Source: Paenibacillus polymyxa (GTDB lineage Bacteria > Bacillota > Bacilli > Paenibacillales > Paenibacillaceae). From it: a DNA stretch of 64,000 nucleotides. Under the pieces are notes generated by a model. It was given only the letters and a program-made list of their open reading frames with translations, was not told where the DNA came from and searched no databases. The stretch lies in contig NZ_JAGGNR010000008.1 of assembly GCF_018614975.1 (NCBI RefSeq), positions 1 to 64,000 of the forward strand, in the 5' to 3' direction. Both the position numbers and the translations under genes were made by a program. This document shows, piece by piece, positions 8,185 through 17,278 of this stretch. How positions within the stretch are numbered: the stretch's first letter is position 1; each line of letters begins with the position of its first letter.

Positions 8185-8353
8185 CGATATCATGATCTGA
8201 AGAATTTTACAAGCCAAGTTTATTTCATTCTCCCCATGAATTCAAACTTGCAAGTCACCAAGTTAAACAGCTATCATCAGTAGAGTAGATTAATAATTTC
8301 ATACAGAGAGAACATCATTGGAAAGCCAATGAAACGTATTCAAGGAGGACAAG

Positions 8354-9166
8354 ATGGAAGAAATTATATTGTGGTTAAAGTATATGTTTTTAGGTATTGT
8401 TCAGGGTGCGACGGAGCCAATTCCCGTCTCCTCAAGTGGGCATCTGATCATCGCTCAGAGACTCATAGGCATCAAGCAGAATGGCTTGTCATTTGAGATT
8501 TTAACAAACACGGCCTCTCTGATCGCCATTATTTTTATTTACCGGGAAGATATCAAAAAATTGATTATTGGTGCATTAGGTTACCTGCGTACTCGTAAAG
8601 ACGAATATAGAGCAGACTTCATGTTTTGCTTATACATAATTATTGGTACGATCCCTGCTGCTGTCGTTGCAGTCCTGTTCAAGGACCGGATTGAAGAAAT
8701 ATTCTCATCCGTTTATACCGTTTCCATCGCGCTATTAGTCACCGGGGTTGCATTATGGCTTATTCGTAATCTTCGTGGTCGCAAGCAAGACGGAGATCTG
8801 TCTACGAAAGATGCATTATTGGTTGGTCTCGCTCAGGCGGTCGCTCTTATTCCAGGTATAAGCCGTTCAGGGGCGACTGTAATTGCCTCCATCGCCGTCG
8901 GCATGAAACAGGACACGGCTTTGAAGTTCTCCTTCATGCTGTATATTCCCATAAGCATTGGCGGACTCATCATGAGTGTATCTGACATCACCAATGATCC
9001 GAATCGATCTCAATTGGCGATCCCTTATCTGATCGCGTTCATCACGACACTTTTCGTCACCTATTTCTCTATGAGATGGTTTATGGGCATCATGGCCAGA
9101 GGCAACCTGAAATACTTTTCGTATTACTGTTTTGCCGCAGGAACATTGTTACTGATTTTCTTATAA
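8354..9166 (+). CDS. uppP: undecaprenyl-diphosphate phosphatase UppP/BacA
   Basis: A 270-residue integral membrane enzyme that dephosphorylates undecaprenyl diphosphate to recycle the lipid carrier for peptidoglycan and other polymers; it also gives bacitracin tolerance. Both family signatures are present: GATEPIPVSSSGHLII (residues 19-34, usually ExLPxSSSGHL) and ALIPGISRSGATV near residue 165. About seven or eight hydrophobic segments follow the usual pattern, and the length is normal. AGGAGGA precedes the ATG. The gene is monocistronic, ending in a clear terminator. Confidence 0.92.
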   Translation: MEEIILWLKYMFLGIVQGATEPIPVSSSGHLIIAQRLIGIKQNGLSFEILTNTASLIAIIFIYREDIKKLIIGALGYLRTRKDEYRADFMFCLYIIIGTIPAAVVAVLFKDRIEEIFSSVYTVSIALLVTGVALWLIRNLRGRKQDGDLSTKDALLVGLAQAVALIPGISRSGATVIASIAVGMKQDTALKFSFMLYIPISIGGLIMSVSDITNDPNRSQLAIPYLIAFITTLFVTYFSMRWFMGIMARGNLKYFSYYCFAAGTLLLIFL

Positions 9167-9184
9167 AAAATAGTCCACACACCA

Positions 9185-9214
9185 AAAGGAACAACCAGCG
9201 ATGGTTGTTCCTTT
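9185..9214 (+). terminator. terminator of uppP
   Basis: AAAGGAACAACC and GGTTGTTCCTTT form a 12-bp perfect stem with a 6-nt loop 18 bp after the uppP stop. Confidence 0.8.
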
Positions 9215-9253
9215 GTTGTATAGTGGCAGAGCCTTAATGACCTATAGCAAGAG

Positions 9254-9383
9254 CTATACGGTCAGACGCGTAGCCTTGTTGCTTCTGTTAACCAGTTCTG
9301 TTGCCGCGTGCATGACACTGAACAGAATCAGCAGGATCAGGGGGTACCATCGACATTCCCCATCCGCTCGCTATAAGCCCCAT
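9254..9383 (-). pseudogene. remnant of a transporter C-terminus (MFS-like)
   Basis: Minus-strand reading from 9383 gives MGLIASGWGMSMVP, then after a one-base shift LILLILFSVMHAATELVNRS and a stop at 9254. Hydrophobic, glycine-rich helices ending in a short charged tail are typical of the last helix of major facilitator transporters. The fragment is too short to be functional. Confidence 0.35.
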
Positions 9384-9508
9384 ACCTCCCTCTATTTTGA
9401 CTTATTATATCAGTATTTTGATATCAGTAACCCCATATCACTGGTTCAAAATAGGTATTTTCCATGCAGATTCCCAAGCGGTGATGTATAACCGTTGTCA
9501 TAACCCTC

Positions 9509-9574
9509 TTATCTAACCAAGTCACCGTGAGCATCAATCCATATCAGACCAAGTTCTCCGCCGTATCGTTCATT
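9509..9574 (-). pseudogene. fragment of an arginase/ureohydrolase-family gene
   Basis: The minus-strand frame reads NERYGGELGLIWIDAHGDLV and then stops. The (V/I)WxDAHGD motif is the metal-binding signature of arginase and agmatinase proteins. Nothing else of the gene remains on either side, so this is a relic left by deletion. The 9215-9740 interval otherwise holds only the MFS-like fragment and the HxlR promoter. Confidence 0.5.
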
Positions 9575-9695
9575 TAATTAAGCAAGTGGGGCTTGTTCTA
9601 CTAAACAGTCACCTCCAAACATGACCATACGATCTCATAATTAATCTCCTTTACTTCAAAGTAAGGTTAGTATAAACTGAGCCCAAACAAATAAA

Positions 9696-9722
9696 TAGTA
9701 CGGTCTTTTATGATAGGTACTA
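9696..9722. promoter_or_regulatory. candidate HxlR operator
   Basis: TAGTAC (9696-9701) and GTACTA (9717-9722) form an inverted repeat separated by 15 bp just upstream of the hxlR-like start, a plausible autoregulatory site. Confidence 0.35.
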
Positions 9723-9740
9723 CCCGGAAGGATAGTGTAA

Positions 9741-10109
9741 ATGATGAGTATGGCTGAATACCACGGTAAAGTAAAAAACATTCAAGATACCCCATTTGGA
9801 TATACGTTGTCTGTCATTGGTGGCAAATGGAAAATGGTGATTATGTATCTTCTGGCAGAGAACCCACCTGTCCGCTTCAATGAACTGAAAAGGCAGATCG
9901 GAGCCATCACGTATAAAACGTTGAGTTCACAGCTCAAAGAGCTCGAAGCAGATGGGATGGTGGAGAGGAAAGAGTATCCCCAAGTCCCTCCTAAAGTCGA
10001 GTACCGACTGACAGCCAAAGCTGAAATGTTATTGCCCGTTTTGGAAGGACTATGCGAATGGGGTGCCCAACATCAAGAACCTTCGATTAATAATCGCGTA
10101 ACGGATTGA
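9741..10109 (+). CDS. HxlR-family transcriptional regulator
   Basis: A 122-residue winged-helix protein of the HxlR class: PFGYTLSVIGGKWKMVIMYLLAENPPVRFNELKRQIGAITYKTLSSQLKELEADGMVERKEYPQVPPKVEYRLT. These proteins usually repress or activate a divergent oxidoreductase or detoxification gene. Here the divergent side contains only the arginase-like and MFS-like relics, so the regulator may have lost its target. GGAAGGAT precedes the start, which could be 9741 or the ATG at 9750. Confidence 0.8.
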   Translation: MMSMAEYHGKVKNIQDTPFGYTLSVIGGKWKMVIMYLLAENPPVRFNELKRQIGAITYKTLSSQLKELEADGMVERKEYPQVPPKVEYRLTAKAEMLLPVLEGLCEWGAQHQEPSINNRVTD

Positions 10110-10383
10110 GAGCTTTTGTCTCTATATTTTCAGATGAAATATTTGGAGTAAATGTAGTATGTTAGCTGCACACGTGGTACCTCAACGTCTGACAGTTGAA
10201 ATCCCGCCGTTCCATCACCGCCATATAACAACCCGAGTTCTTCACTACCAAGCGTCCATTCCCTCATTCATTGAATATTTCTATAAGTACCCGAACGTAT
10301 CTTTTTGCCGTCTTTATTCGTTTACATAAGAAATATAAAGAGCAACGATGTATATAAATTTTAACTCTCGGAGGTCTGATATT

Positions 10384-11049
10384 ATGGAAATTTCAAAGGG
10401 AATAACGATGCTTCAGCTTGATTTTGAAGGGAATTTGATTCACCCTGTTCTGATATGGGATGAAGAAATGGCCGTGTTAATAGATACCGGTTTCCCTGGA
10501 CAATATGACGATTTATGTACCGAACTCGAAAAAGTAGGCGTGCCGATCAACCAACTTAAGACAGTAATTTTGACGCATCAGGATGTGGACCATATAGGCT
10601 GTCTTCCTGAGATTTTGCAGGCGTGTGGTGATCATGTCAGGGTATATGCACATGAACTGGATAAGCCGTATATTGAGGGACAGCTCCCTCTTCTCAAAGA
10701 CGATCACCTTGAGTACCCTCCAAAGGGCAAAGTTGATGAAACGGTAATTGATGGTCAGGAACTGCCGTTTTGCGGCGGAATTCGCGTTATTCATACACCT
10801 GGTCATACGCCAGGTCATATCAGTCTATATTTGATGGACAGCAAGACGCTCATTGCCGGAGATTCAATGTACAGTGTCAACGGCATACTCGGCGGCGTTC
10901 ATGGCCCTACCACACTCGATATCGAGACGGCTCGTTGCTCCTTGAAAAAGTATATGGAACTCGACATTACATCTGTGGTTTGTTATCACGGAGGACTAAC
11001 TCATGGGAATGTAAATGAACAGATCTCAGGGCTATATAAAATGAACTAA
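10384..11049 (+). CDS. MBL-fold metallo-hydrolase
   Basis: A 221-residue metallo-beta-lactamase-fold protein. The metal-binding motif reads THQDVDHIG, so the usual HxHxDH has Asp in place of the second His. Further ligands are in VIHTPGHTPGHISLYL, AGDSMYSV and the C-terminal CYHGG. This variant is common in Bacillales proteins of unknown substrate related to lactonases and glyoxalase II. The start at 10384 follows CGGAGGT; 12 earlier in-frame codons lie before that site. It stands alone. Activity and substrate are unknown. Confidence 0.75.
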   Translation: MEISKGITMLQLDFEGNLIHPVLIWDEEMAVLIDTGFPGQYDDLCTELEKVGVPINQLKTVILTHQDVDHIGCLPEILQACGDHVRVYAHELDKPYIEGQLPLLKDDHLEYPPKGKVDETVIDGQELPFCGGIRVIHTPGHTPGHISLYLMDSKTLIAGDSMYSVNGILGGVHGPTTLDIETARCSLKKYMELDITSVVCYHGGLTHGNVNEQISGLYKMN

Positions 11050-11264
11050 CGAATATTTACACTGGACACTCCGATGACAGAACAACCTTCCCATCGCTGT
11101 TATCCCCAGATTTTTTTAATTCTTTTTATAAAGGGTAAATCCGGGGATAGCGTATGCTTCCGATGTAGCTTTCTTGCAGAAAGCTTGTAGCTCCGCTTCT
11201 TCAGGTTATTTCTGTCCTCTCCGTTATCGTGTAAATGACAAGTTCAATTTATATAGTCAAGGGC

Positions 11265-11888
11265 TTATTGTTTGGCATACTGCAAAATGGCTGTAGCCGC
11301 ACGAATTCGCAGCACTTCTTCTTCACTGTGTAACGCTTCTCTCAGCACATGGAGAGCTGTTTGAATTGTGGCTTCATCTACCCCTGTTGAGTGAGAATTG
11401 GTTGCTTCCGCTGCTATACTGACTGCAAGACCTCGATCCAGCTGTGCTTGTGATATGGGGTACTCAAACTTCGCAAGGATGGCTGAATCATTTTGCAGTG
11501 CCTGTACTTTGTCATTCAGCTCAGCGAGAGGAATACGACCCAACCAGGTAACTCCGCGACGGTGACAGATCAAGTCGTTTTCTGTGCCAGCGGAATCGTC
11601 ATAATAATAATCCCCGATATCCCCAACATACGTCCATTCATCATCGCTAATTAATACATAATCTCCATCCTGCATGAGGTTAGCAAACATATGTAGTGTC
11701 GCGAGTGTGCTCGCCAATTCTGCTTCATCCAAGGGATAGTGTTGAACCAACTGTTCCTTCCATTGCTCCGGTGGGGTATGCTCCAAATCCCCTGTACCTG
11801 ACCAAGCAATACCAATATAATTTTCTTCCAAAAAGGACTTTACTCTGTTGATCCCATGCACGGTCGACTGGATATGATACAGATTCAT
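11265..11888 (-). CDS. conserved hypothetical protein, PUA-like N-terminus
   Basis: A 207-residue soluble protein without a signal peptide or membrane segment. The N-terminal part (NLYHIQSTVHGINRVKSFLE, ENYIGIAWSGTGDLEHTP, then DGDYVLISDDEWTYVGDIGDYYY) resembles PUA-like/EVE-like domains found at the N-terminus of some restriction-related proteins. The C-terminal third is helical, ending RIRAATAILQYAK, reminiscent of a HEAT-type repeat. AGGAAGG lies eight bases before the ATG at 11888. The function is not recognised and the neighbours do not help. Confidence 0.55.
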   Translation of the reverse strand: MNLYHIQSTVHGINRVKSFLEENYIGIAWSGTGDLEHTPPEQWKEQLVQHYPLDEAELASTLATLHMFANLMQDGDYVLISDDEWTYVGDIGDYYYDDSAGTENDLICHRRGVTWLGRIPLAELNDKVQALQNDSAILAKFEYPISQAQLDRGLAVSIAAEATNSHSTGVDEATIQTALHVLREALHSEEEVLRIRAATAILQYAKQ

Positions 11889-12011
11889 GCGTACCGCCTT
11901 CCTTTCAATCATTCGTATGAACATAGTTAACCATTGTAACATTAGTGGTATCTATTTCAAACGTAATGACTTCTTCAAGTTCTATACTTCATGCTAAACA
12001 TACCTTTTGAT

Positions 12012-12039
12012 ATAGCCTAAGGCTATAACTAGGTATAAT
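12012..12039 (+). promoter_or_regulatory. LysR/MET-box-like inverted repeat and -10 of metE
   Basis: ATAGCCTAAGGCTAT (12012-12026) is a perfect 7-1-7 inverted repeat with the T-N11-A layout of LysR-type sites, resembling the MET-box of other Firmicutes. An extended -10, GGTATAAT, follows at 12034-12039. No good -35 is visible, which fits an activator-dependent promoter. Confidence 0.55.
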
Positions 12040-12112
12040 TTAATGGAATTACATTATAACTCCGGATCTGTGATAAATTTTGTGTAACATACAAGCAGAG
12101 GGGTTTTAATCA

Positions 12113-14407
12113 ATGACAAAAAGCAGTGTATTGGGATATCCGCGTATTGGTGCTGATCGGGAATGGAAAAAAGCGTTGGAAGCGTTCTGGGCAGGTAAGC
12201 TGGAGGAATCAGAATTTCACACACGTTTGCAGGAGATTCGTATCGATCATTTGCGCAAGCAACAAGCAAAAGGCATCGACATCATTCCAGTTAATGACTT
12301 TAGCTATTATGATCATATTCTGGATACGGCCGTGATGTTTGGCATTATCCCTAAACGTTTTGCTTATGATGGTGGTTCCGTTCCGTTGTCCGTATATTAT
12401 GGCATTGCCCGGGGAACAAAAGATGCCGCAGCAAGTGAAATGACAAAATGGTTCAACACCAACTATCACTACATAGTACCTGAACTGGACGGGGCTTCCC
12501 CAACTCTGACGGAGAACAAACCACTTCTCGCTTATCGTGAAGCAAAAGAAAAACTCGGCATTGAAGGTAAACCGGTTATCGTTGGACCGTTAACCTTCCT
12601 GAAGCTCTCCAAGGGATATGATAAATCCGAGACGGACGCTTGGTTGGACCGCTTGCTGCCACTTTACACTCAATTGCTTCAAGAACTTGCAAGCGAAGGC
12701 GTTCAGTGGGTGCAGATCGACGAACCTATTCTGGTAACCAAATTAAGCGATGAAGACATACAGCGTCTGAATAAAATATATAAAACATTTGCCGCAGCCG
12801 TTCCAGGCCTGAATATCATGCTACAAACGTACTTTGAATCTGTCGAAAACTACAACGATATTGTTGCACTGCCAGTTCAAGGTGTAGGACTTGATTTTGT
12901 ACACGGACTCTCTGGTAACACACAATCCATTCGGACATCCGGTTTCCCGGCAGACAAAGTGCTCGGTGCAGGTATTATTGATGGACGTGGGATCTGGACA
13001 GCTTCCCTTCAAACAAAACTGAAGTTGCTGAATGAACTGTCTGAGTTCGTGACGCCTGAACGTATCATCGTGCAATCATCTTGCAGCCTGCTGCATGTGC
13101 CAGTAACGACAGAACGGGAGGCAAAACTTACATCCGAACTGAAGAATGCTCTTGCGTTTGCAGATGAAAAGCTGGATGAGATTGTTCTTTTGACTACAGC
13201 CTTATCTTCACCAAGTGCAGAGATTACTGCCAAAATAGACGAAGCAGAGCTTCCTCTTCAGGCGCTTCAGCAATCCGAAGACCGGAACCGTACCGCTGTA
13301 CAGAAAGCCGTTGCTTCCATCAGTGTTCAACAGCCAGAGCGCTCCCGTCCTTTTGCAGAGCGTCATGAAGCCCAACAGGCCAAATGGAATTTGCCACTCT
13401 TCCCGACAACAACGATTGGTAGTTTCCCGCAATCTGCTGAAGTCAGAAAAGCACGTCAGTTGTGGCGCAAGGGTGAGTTGAACAACGAACAGTATGCTGC
13501 CTTCATCCGGGAGCAGATTGATATCTGGATTAAGCTTCAGGAAGAGATCGGAATTGACGTGTTGGTGCATGGTGAATTTGAGCGTACCGACATGGTTGAA
13601 TTCTTTGGCGAGAAACTTGCCGGTTTTGCCTTTACACAGTATGGCTGGGTACAATCGTATGGTTCCCGTTGCGTGAAGCCACCTATTATCTTCGGAGATG
13701 TTGCATTTACGGGTGAAATGACGGTGGAAGAAACGAAATATGCCCAATCGCAGACAGAGCGCCCTGTCAAAGGCATGCTGACTGGCCCGATAACAATCAT
13801 GAACTGGTCATTCGTACGCGAAGACATTGCTCGTGAGCAGATTGCCTATCAATTGGCGTATGCGTTGAGACAGGAAGTCGAAGCACTTGAACAGGCAGGC
13901 ATTGGTATGATCCAGGTTGACGAGCCGGCTGTTCGTGAAGGGCTTCCGCTGAAGGAAAATGAACAAGCCGATTACCTGGCTTGGGCAGTCAAAGCGTTCC
14001 GCATCTCCACGTGCACGGTGCATGAAACGACTCAAATCCATACGCATATGTGTTATTGCGAATTCCATGACATGATTGATTCCATTGAAGCTATGGATGC
14101 GGATGTTATCTCCATTGAGACATCCCGTAGTCACGGTGAACTGATTCACAGCTTTGAAGAAAATACGTATGAGCTCGGGATCGGTCTTGGCGTATATGAC
14201 ATCCATAGCCCACGAGTTCCGAGTGTAGATGAAATGAGCAGTATGATTGAACGTGCTCTGCGTGTTCTTGATCCCAAGTTGTTCTGGATTAACCCGGACT
14301 GCGGATTAAAAACCCGTGGACAGGAAGAAACAGTAGCTTCCCTGCGTAACATGGTTGACGCAACCAGAATCGCTCGTACCAATCACGCTTCAGCTGCTGT
14401 ATTGTAA
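12113..14407 (+). CDS. metE: cobalamin-independent methionine synthase MetE
   Basis: A 764-residue 5-methyltetrahydropteroyltriglutamate-homocysteine methyltransferase, full length for the family. It makes methionine by transferring a methyl group from polyglutamylated methyl-folate. The N-terminal half begins [20 protein letters not shown]. The C-terminal catalytic half begins [16 protein letters not shown] and carries the zinc ligands in HTHMCYCEF and NPDCGLKTR. The ATG follows GAGGGG. No S-box riboswitch leader is evident in the 170 bp upstream. A LysR-type inverted repeat is found there instead, pointing to protein-mediated methionine control. Confidence 0.97.
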   Translation: MTKSSVLGYPRIGADREWKKALEAFWAGKLEESEFHTRLQEIRIDHLRKQQAKGIDIIPVNDFSYYDHILDTAVMFGIIPKRFAYDGGSVPLSVYYGIARGTKDAAASEMTKWFNTNYHYIVPELDGASPTLTENKPLLAYREAKEKLGIEGKPVIVGPLTFLKLSKGYDKSETDAWLDRLLPLYTQLLQELASEGVQWVQIDEPILVTKLSDEDIQRLNKIYKTFAAAVPGLNIMLQTYFESVENYNDIVALPVQGVGLDFVHGLSGNTQSIRTSGFPADKVLGAGIIDGRGIWTASLQTKLKLLNELSEFVTPERIIVQSSCSLLHVPVTTEREAKLTSELKNALAFADEKLDEIVLLTTALSSPSAEITAKIDEAELPLQALQQSEDRNRTAVQKAVASISVQQPERSRPFAERHEAQQAKWNLPLFPTTTIGSFPQSAEVRKARQLWRKGELNNEQYAAFIREQIDIWIKLQEEIGIDVLVHGEFERTDMVEFFGEKLAGFAFTQYGWVQSYGSRCVKPPIIFGDVAFTGEMTVEETKYAQSQTERPVKGMLTGPITIMNWSFVREDIAREQIAYQLAYALRQEVEALEQAGIGMIQVDEPAVREGLPLKENEQADYLAWAVKAFRISTCTVHETTQIHTHMCYCEFHDMIDSIEAMDADVISIETSRSHGELIHSFEENTYELGIGLGVYDIHSPRVPSVDEMSSMIERALRVLDPKLFWINPDCGLKTRGQEETVASLRNMVDATRIARTNHASAAVL

Positions 14408-14437
14408 TTGACTGCGAAGCAGCATAACTCCAAAAGT

Positions 14438-14477
14438 AAAGCCGGACACCCCTCGTTAAATGGGTGTCCGGCTTTTT
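14438..14477 (+). terminator. terminator of metE
   Basis: GCCGGACACCC and GGGTGTCCGGC pair over 11 bp, extended by A-T pairs and followed by TTTTT. Confidence 0.9.
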
Positions 14478-14583
14478 ATCTGGTTACATTTTGTAGTTAC
14501 TTTTAACGTACATTCATTTCACTTGTAACATGGCGATCTTTGGCGTTCATGCCCCTTTCCTCACCACCACCCAACGCTTACGA

Positions 14584-15126
14584 CTAGATAATCTCTTCCA
14601 GCCATTGCTGCAACGGTGTATCTTCGGTCAGTTCACCGAGCAGTATGTGACGGAACTCCCCCTCCCTATCAATGACCATTGTTGCGGGCAAACCCGTTAT
14701 ACGATACATACCTGATATGTTGCCTGTCACGTCAATGATCACAGGGAAATCAAACGACTGCTTATCCATAAACTCACGAATCGTACCCTTCGATTCCCCC
14801 ACGTTAACAAACAGGGTTTCCACGTCGTTCTGATAGTCCTGAGCAATCTGGTGAACGAGCGGCATCTCCCTTACACAAGGTGTGCACCATGAAGCCCAAA
14901 AGTTAATCATCACGGCTTTGCCCCGATAATCGGACAGCTTGACTTGTTCGGCTGCTGAATTAACCGCTGTGAACTCAGGGGCTTTTGTACCTGCTTGAAT
15001 AGTGTTGCCACGCCCAGACTCGGGTGTCGATACATTTTCGAAAATGGCCCATGTACCTGCTAACAATGCGATCACACCAATCAAAATTGTAAGTGTACGT
15101 CTGCTTTTAAAACTCTTCTTCTGCAT
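14584..15126 (-). CDS. membrane-anchored thiol-disulfide oxidoreductase, TlpA/ResA-like
   Basis: A 180-residue thioredoxin-fold protein with one N-terminal membrane anchor (TLTILIGVIALLAGTWAIF) and the redox motif WCTPC. The cis-proline loop TGLPATMVID follows. It faces outside the cytoplasm, where ResA-type proteins reduce disulfides during metallo-centre assembly. As last gene of nosDLYF it probably keeps the copper-binding cysteines of NosL or the target apo-protein reduced. The ATG at 15126 has AAGGTGA five bases upstream. An upstream in-frame GTG at 15141 overlaps the nosF stop. Confidence 0.8.
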   Translation of the reverse strand: MQKKSFKSRRTLTILIGVIALLAGTWAIFENVSTPESGRGNTIQAGTKAPEFTAVNSAAEQVKLSDYRGKAVMINFWASWCTPCVREMPLVHQIAQDYQNDVETLFVNVGESKGTIREFMDKQSFDFPVIIDVTGNISGMYRITGLPATMVIDREGEFRHILLGELTEDTPLQQWLEEII

Positions 15127-15137
15127 TAAACTCACCT

Positions 15138-15851
15138 TCACTTTAAACCAAGACTTTGATGAAATGCTGCATGGAGCGAACCGAATTGATCACGAAAGTC
15201 ATGGGTGGAACCCTCTCCAACATTACGTCCATGGTTCATGAATATCACCTGATCCGCAATATCGTTTGCAATCTCCAACTGATGGGTCGAGAACACGACC
15301 ATGTGACCATCCTGTTTGATTCCCTTGAGCAGCTGAGTTAATTCCTGCATCCAGAATGGGTCCAATCCATTTGTTGGCTCATCCATGATGAGCAGTGGAG
15401 GTTTGGACAGTACAGCCTGGGCGAATAACACACGCTGGCGCATGCCTTTGGAGAAGGTCGTAACCCGGTTTTTCTTTTGATCCGCCAAGCCTACCATGGT
15501 CAGTACTTCCTGTACTCTCTCCTTGGGAACTTTCTTCAGAGAAGCCCAGAACAGAAGCATTTCCTCCGCACTCAGTCCTTGATTAAATTGATAATCGTCC
15601 GGCATATATCCAATCTGCTCTGAATAACGCTTGCGCTCCTTCAACCATCGCACATTGTTCACCACAACCTCACCGGACGTAGGCCGAAGAATACCTGCGA
15701 TCATACGCAGAACCGTGCTTTTCCCTGCGCCATTCCCTCCACAGAGGGCAAGCACTTGGCCTGAAGTAATGCGAAAGGAGATATCCTCAACAATCGGTTG
15801 CTTTTTAATAGATTTGCACAATCCCATCACTTCGAGTCCCACCTTATCCAT
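15138..15851 (-). CDS. nosF: ABC transporter ATP-binding protein NosF
   Basis: A 237-residue ABC ATPase with Walker A GGNGAGKST, signature FSKGMRQRV, Walker B LLIMDEPTNGLDP and the switch histidine in VFSTHQ. With the downstream-read permease NosY it forms the NosFY exporter, known to work with NosD in assembling the copper-sulfur centre of nitrous oxide reductase. The start overlaps the end of nosY by 8 bp and the gene abuts tlpA, so the genes are co-transcribed. Identification as NosF rests mainly on the NosD and NosL neighbours. Confidence 0.85.
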   Translation of the reverse strand: MDKVGLEVMGLCKSIKKQPIVEDISFRITSGQVLALCGGNGAGKSTVLRMIAGILRPTSGEVVVNNVRWLKERKRYSEQIGYMPDDYQFNQGLSAEEMLLFWASLKKVPKERVQEVLTMVGLADQKKNRVTTFSKGMRQRVLFAQAVLSKPPLLIMDEPTNGLDPFWMQELTQLLKGIKQDGHMVVFSTHQLEIANDIADQVIFMNHGRNVGEGSTHDFRDQFGSLHAAFHQSLGLK

Positions 15852-16668
15852 GAGAACGCCCCCTCTCCCAGATCGCGTAAACAGCCAGGACAGAGCAGGT
15901 TATCCAGAACAGGCATATCCCGATGAAGATCCAACTGCCACTTGGTTGCTGCACCCACTCCACCCATCGATAATATTCTGGTCCCAGAATGGAGCCGCCC
16001 CCTAGTTTGATCACGACATACAAGCGCACCAGTTCGGCCGGATTGATGAGCGTTAGCATAACCAACAGCGGTTTCACCCACAGATAAGGCATCAGCCCCA
16101 GCACAGAGAGCAATAATGTCGGCCACCCAATGACAGCGAAAAACCATACGGTCACCGAGATGGTTAACGCCTGCCACCGATTGCGCGATAACGAACCGAT
16201 AAATAGAGCCAGCGTCAGGAATAACAACACCAGTCCACATGAGAATGCCAGAAAGAGAAGATATGTCACGGCATCCAGTGGATTCCCGATTACTCCGCTA
16301 ATGACCCCCATCAGGCCGTATCCAAACGCAACAATGGTAATTAAAACAATCGACAGCCCAAGATACTTGCCCACAATAAAAGACATCGTGCCGATGGGAT
16401 ACGTGGACAGCAGCTGCCAGCTACCGTCTTCCTTTTCGGATGTTAGTGAGAAGGAACCAAGGAATAGCGTCATTAATGGCAGAAGGTAAAGAATAAGATT
16501 CAACATGGAACCTGTGGTGCCCGAATATCCTTCAACCAGATTCTGTGAATTCAGAAGTAACAAGCTTAAGCTAAATGTGCAAAAAAGGATCAGAAACGAA
16601 TACGCCCAAGGATTGCGAAATCCCATTTTCACTTCTCGTCTTGCAATCTGTATCATATCTGACATCAT
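15844..16668 (-). CDS. nosY: ABC transporter permease NosY
   Basis: A 274-residue ABC-2 type permease with about six hydrophobic segments, starting with IQIARREVKMGFRNPWAYSF and containing the central TSEKEDGSWQLLSTYPI loop typical of NosY-like permeases. It pairs with NosF. The gene lies 25 bp after nosL and overlaps nosF by 8 bp. In nos systems this transporter is thought to supply a sulfur compound or to power copper-site assembly outside the membrane. Confidence 0.82.
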   Translation of the reverse strand: MMSDMIQIARREVKMGFRNPWAYSFLILFCTFSLSLLLLNSQNLVEGYSGTTGSMLNLILYLLPLMTLFLGSFSLTSEKEDGSWQLLSTYPIGTMSFIVGKYLGLSIVLITIVAFGYGLMGVISGVIGNPLDAVTYLLFLAFSCGLVLLFLTLALFIGSLSRNRWQALTISVTVWFFAVIGWPTLLLSVLGLMPYLWVKPLLVMLTLINPAELVRLYVVIKLGGGSILGPEYYRWVEWVQQPSGSWIFIGICLFWITCSVLAVYAIWERGRSHG

Positions 16669-16693
16669 TGATCACCATTTTCTATTGTCATTC

Positions 16694-17278
16694 CTAGTGG
16701 CCTGACTCTTCTTTCATCTCACCTTCCTGATGCATCTCATTACCGTCTCCTTCTTCACCATGCCCGGCTTCATCATGCCCATGTTCACCCATCATGTCCA
16801 TATTCTCTGTGTTCTGTTTCCAGTCATGGGAGGCAAGATCCTCAGCGGTCATAATGGTTCCAACACCTTGCTCTGCAATGAAAGCTTCAGCGGAGGGCTT
16901 GTCCTTAAAATTAAGAATTCCATAGGCCATAGGCGTACGCAATGAAGCGTCGTATACATACGTGGCTTTGCTGTATTCAATCCATTCCTTGTCATTGTAA
17001 TCACGTACATAGTCCATGCCGATGTTATCTGTGCCATTTTCTGTTTTCCACTGGTTCATGCAACCGATGTCATCGAACTTGTAATTTTGGCCGTCTTTCG
17101 TAGTAAGCTGTGTTGCATATGCATCGTCCTTCACCTGCATTTTACAGATCGCACAGATATCCACGTCTTCATTGATCGGCAATGCCGCATATTTTGTTCC
17201 GCAAGCGGTTAACAATACCATGCCAAACATAAATATCATGACCAATGTCCATCTTCTGTTCAAACTTTTGTTCATTTT
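16694..17278 (-). CDS. nosL: NosL copper-binding lipoprotein
   Basis: A 194-residue lipoprotein: signal peptide with lipobox LLTAC, then the NosL domain with the conserved ICAICKMQVKDDAYATQL cysteine/methionine motif and the FDDIGCMNQWK segment. The C-terminus is unusually rich in His, Met and acidic residues and ends EGEMKEESGH, a plausible extra copper reservoir. NosL proteins chaperone Cu(I) to the NosDFY complex. The ATG overlaps the nosD stop as ATGA, with GGGGGT upstream. It is the second gene of the operon. Confidence 0.88.
   Translation of the reverse strand, partial: KMNKSLNRRWTLVMIFMFGMVLLTACGTKYAALPINEDVDICAICKMQVKDDAYATQLTTKDGQNYKFDDIGCMNQWKTENGTDNIGMDYVRDYNDKEWIEYSKATYVYDASLRTPMAYGILNFKDKPSAEAFIAEQGVGTIMTAEDLASHDWKQNTENMDMMGEHGHDEAGHGEEGDGNEMHQEGEMKEESGH

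Noticed and set aside
9201..9491. 96-codon plus-strand open frame after uppP
   Set aside because: It starts inside the uppP terminator, has no ribosome binding site, and the minus strand of the same stretch carries recognisable gene relics.
10124..10260. 45-codon minus-strand frame containing EELGLLYGGDGTAGFQL
   Set aside because: The peptide looks coding-like but matches no family I know and lacks a ribosome binding site. It may be another relic; evidence is too thin to annotate.
11090..11160. Imperfect inverted sequence ATCCCCAGATTT / AAATCCGGGGAT after the MBL gene
   Set aside because: The long loop and mismatch make it a poor terminator; it could act weakly but cannot be supported.
11943..12112. 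S-box (SAM) riboswitch upstream of metE
   Set aside because: I looked for the conserved CTTATC/GAGG blocks and a terminator hairpin and found neither.
13208..13747. 179-codon open frame antisense to metE
   Set aside because: A shadow of the metE codon pattern on the other strand; no ribosome binding site and no recognisable protein.
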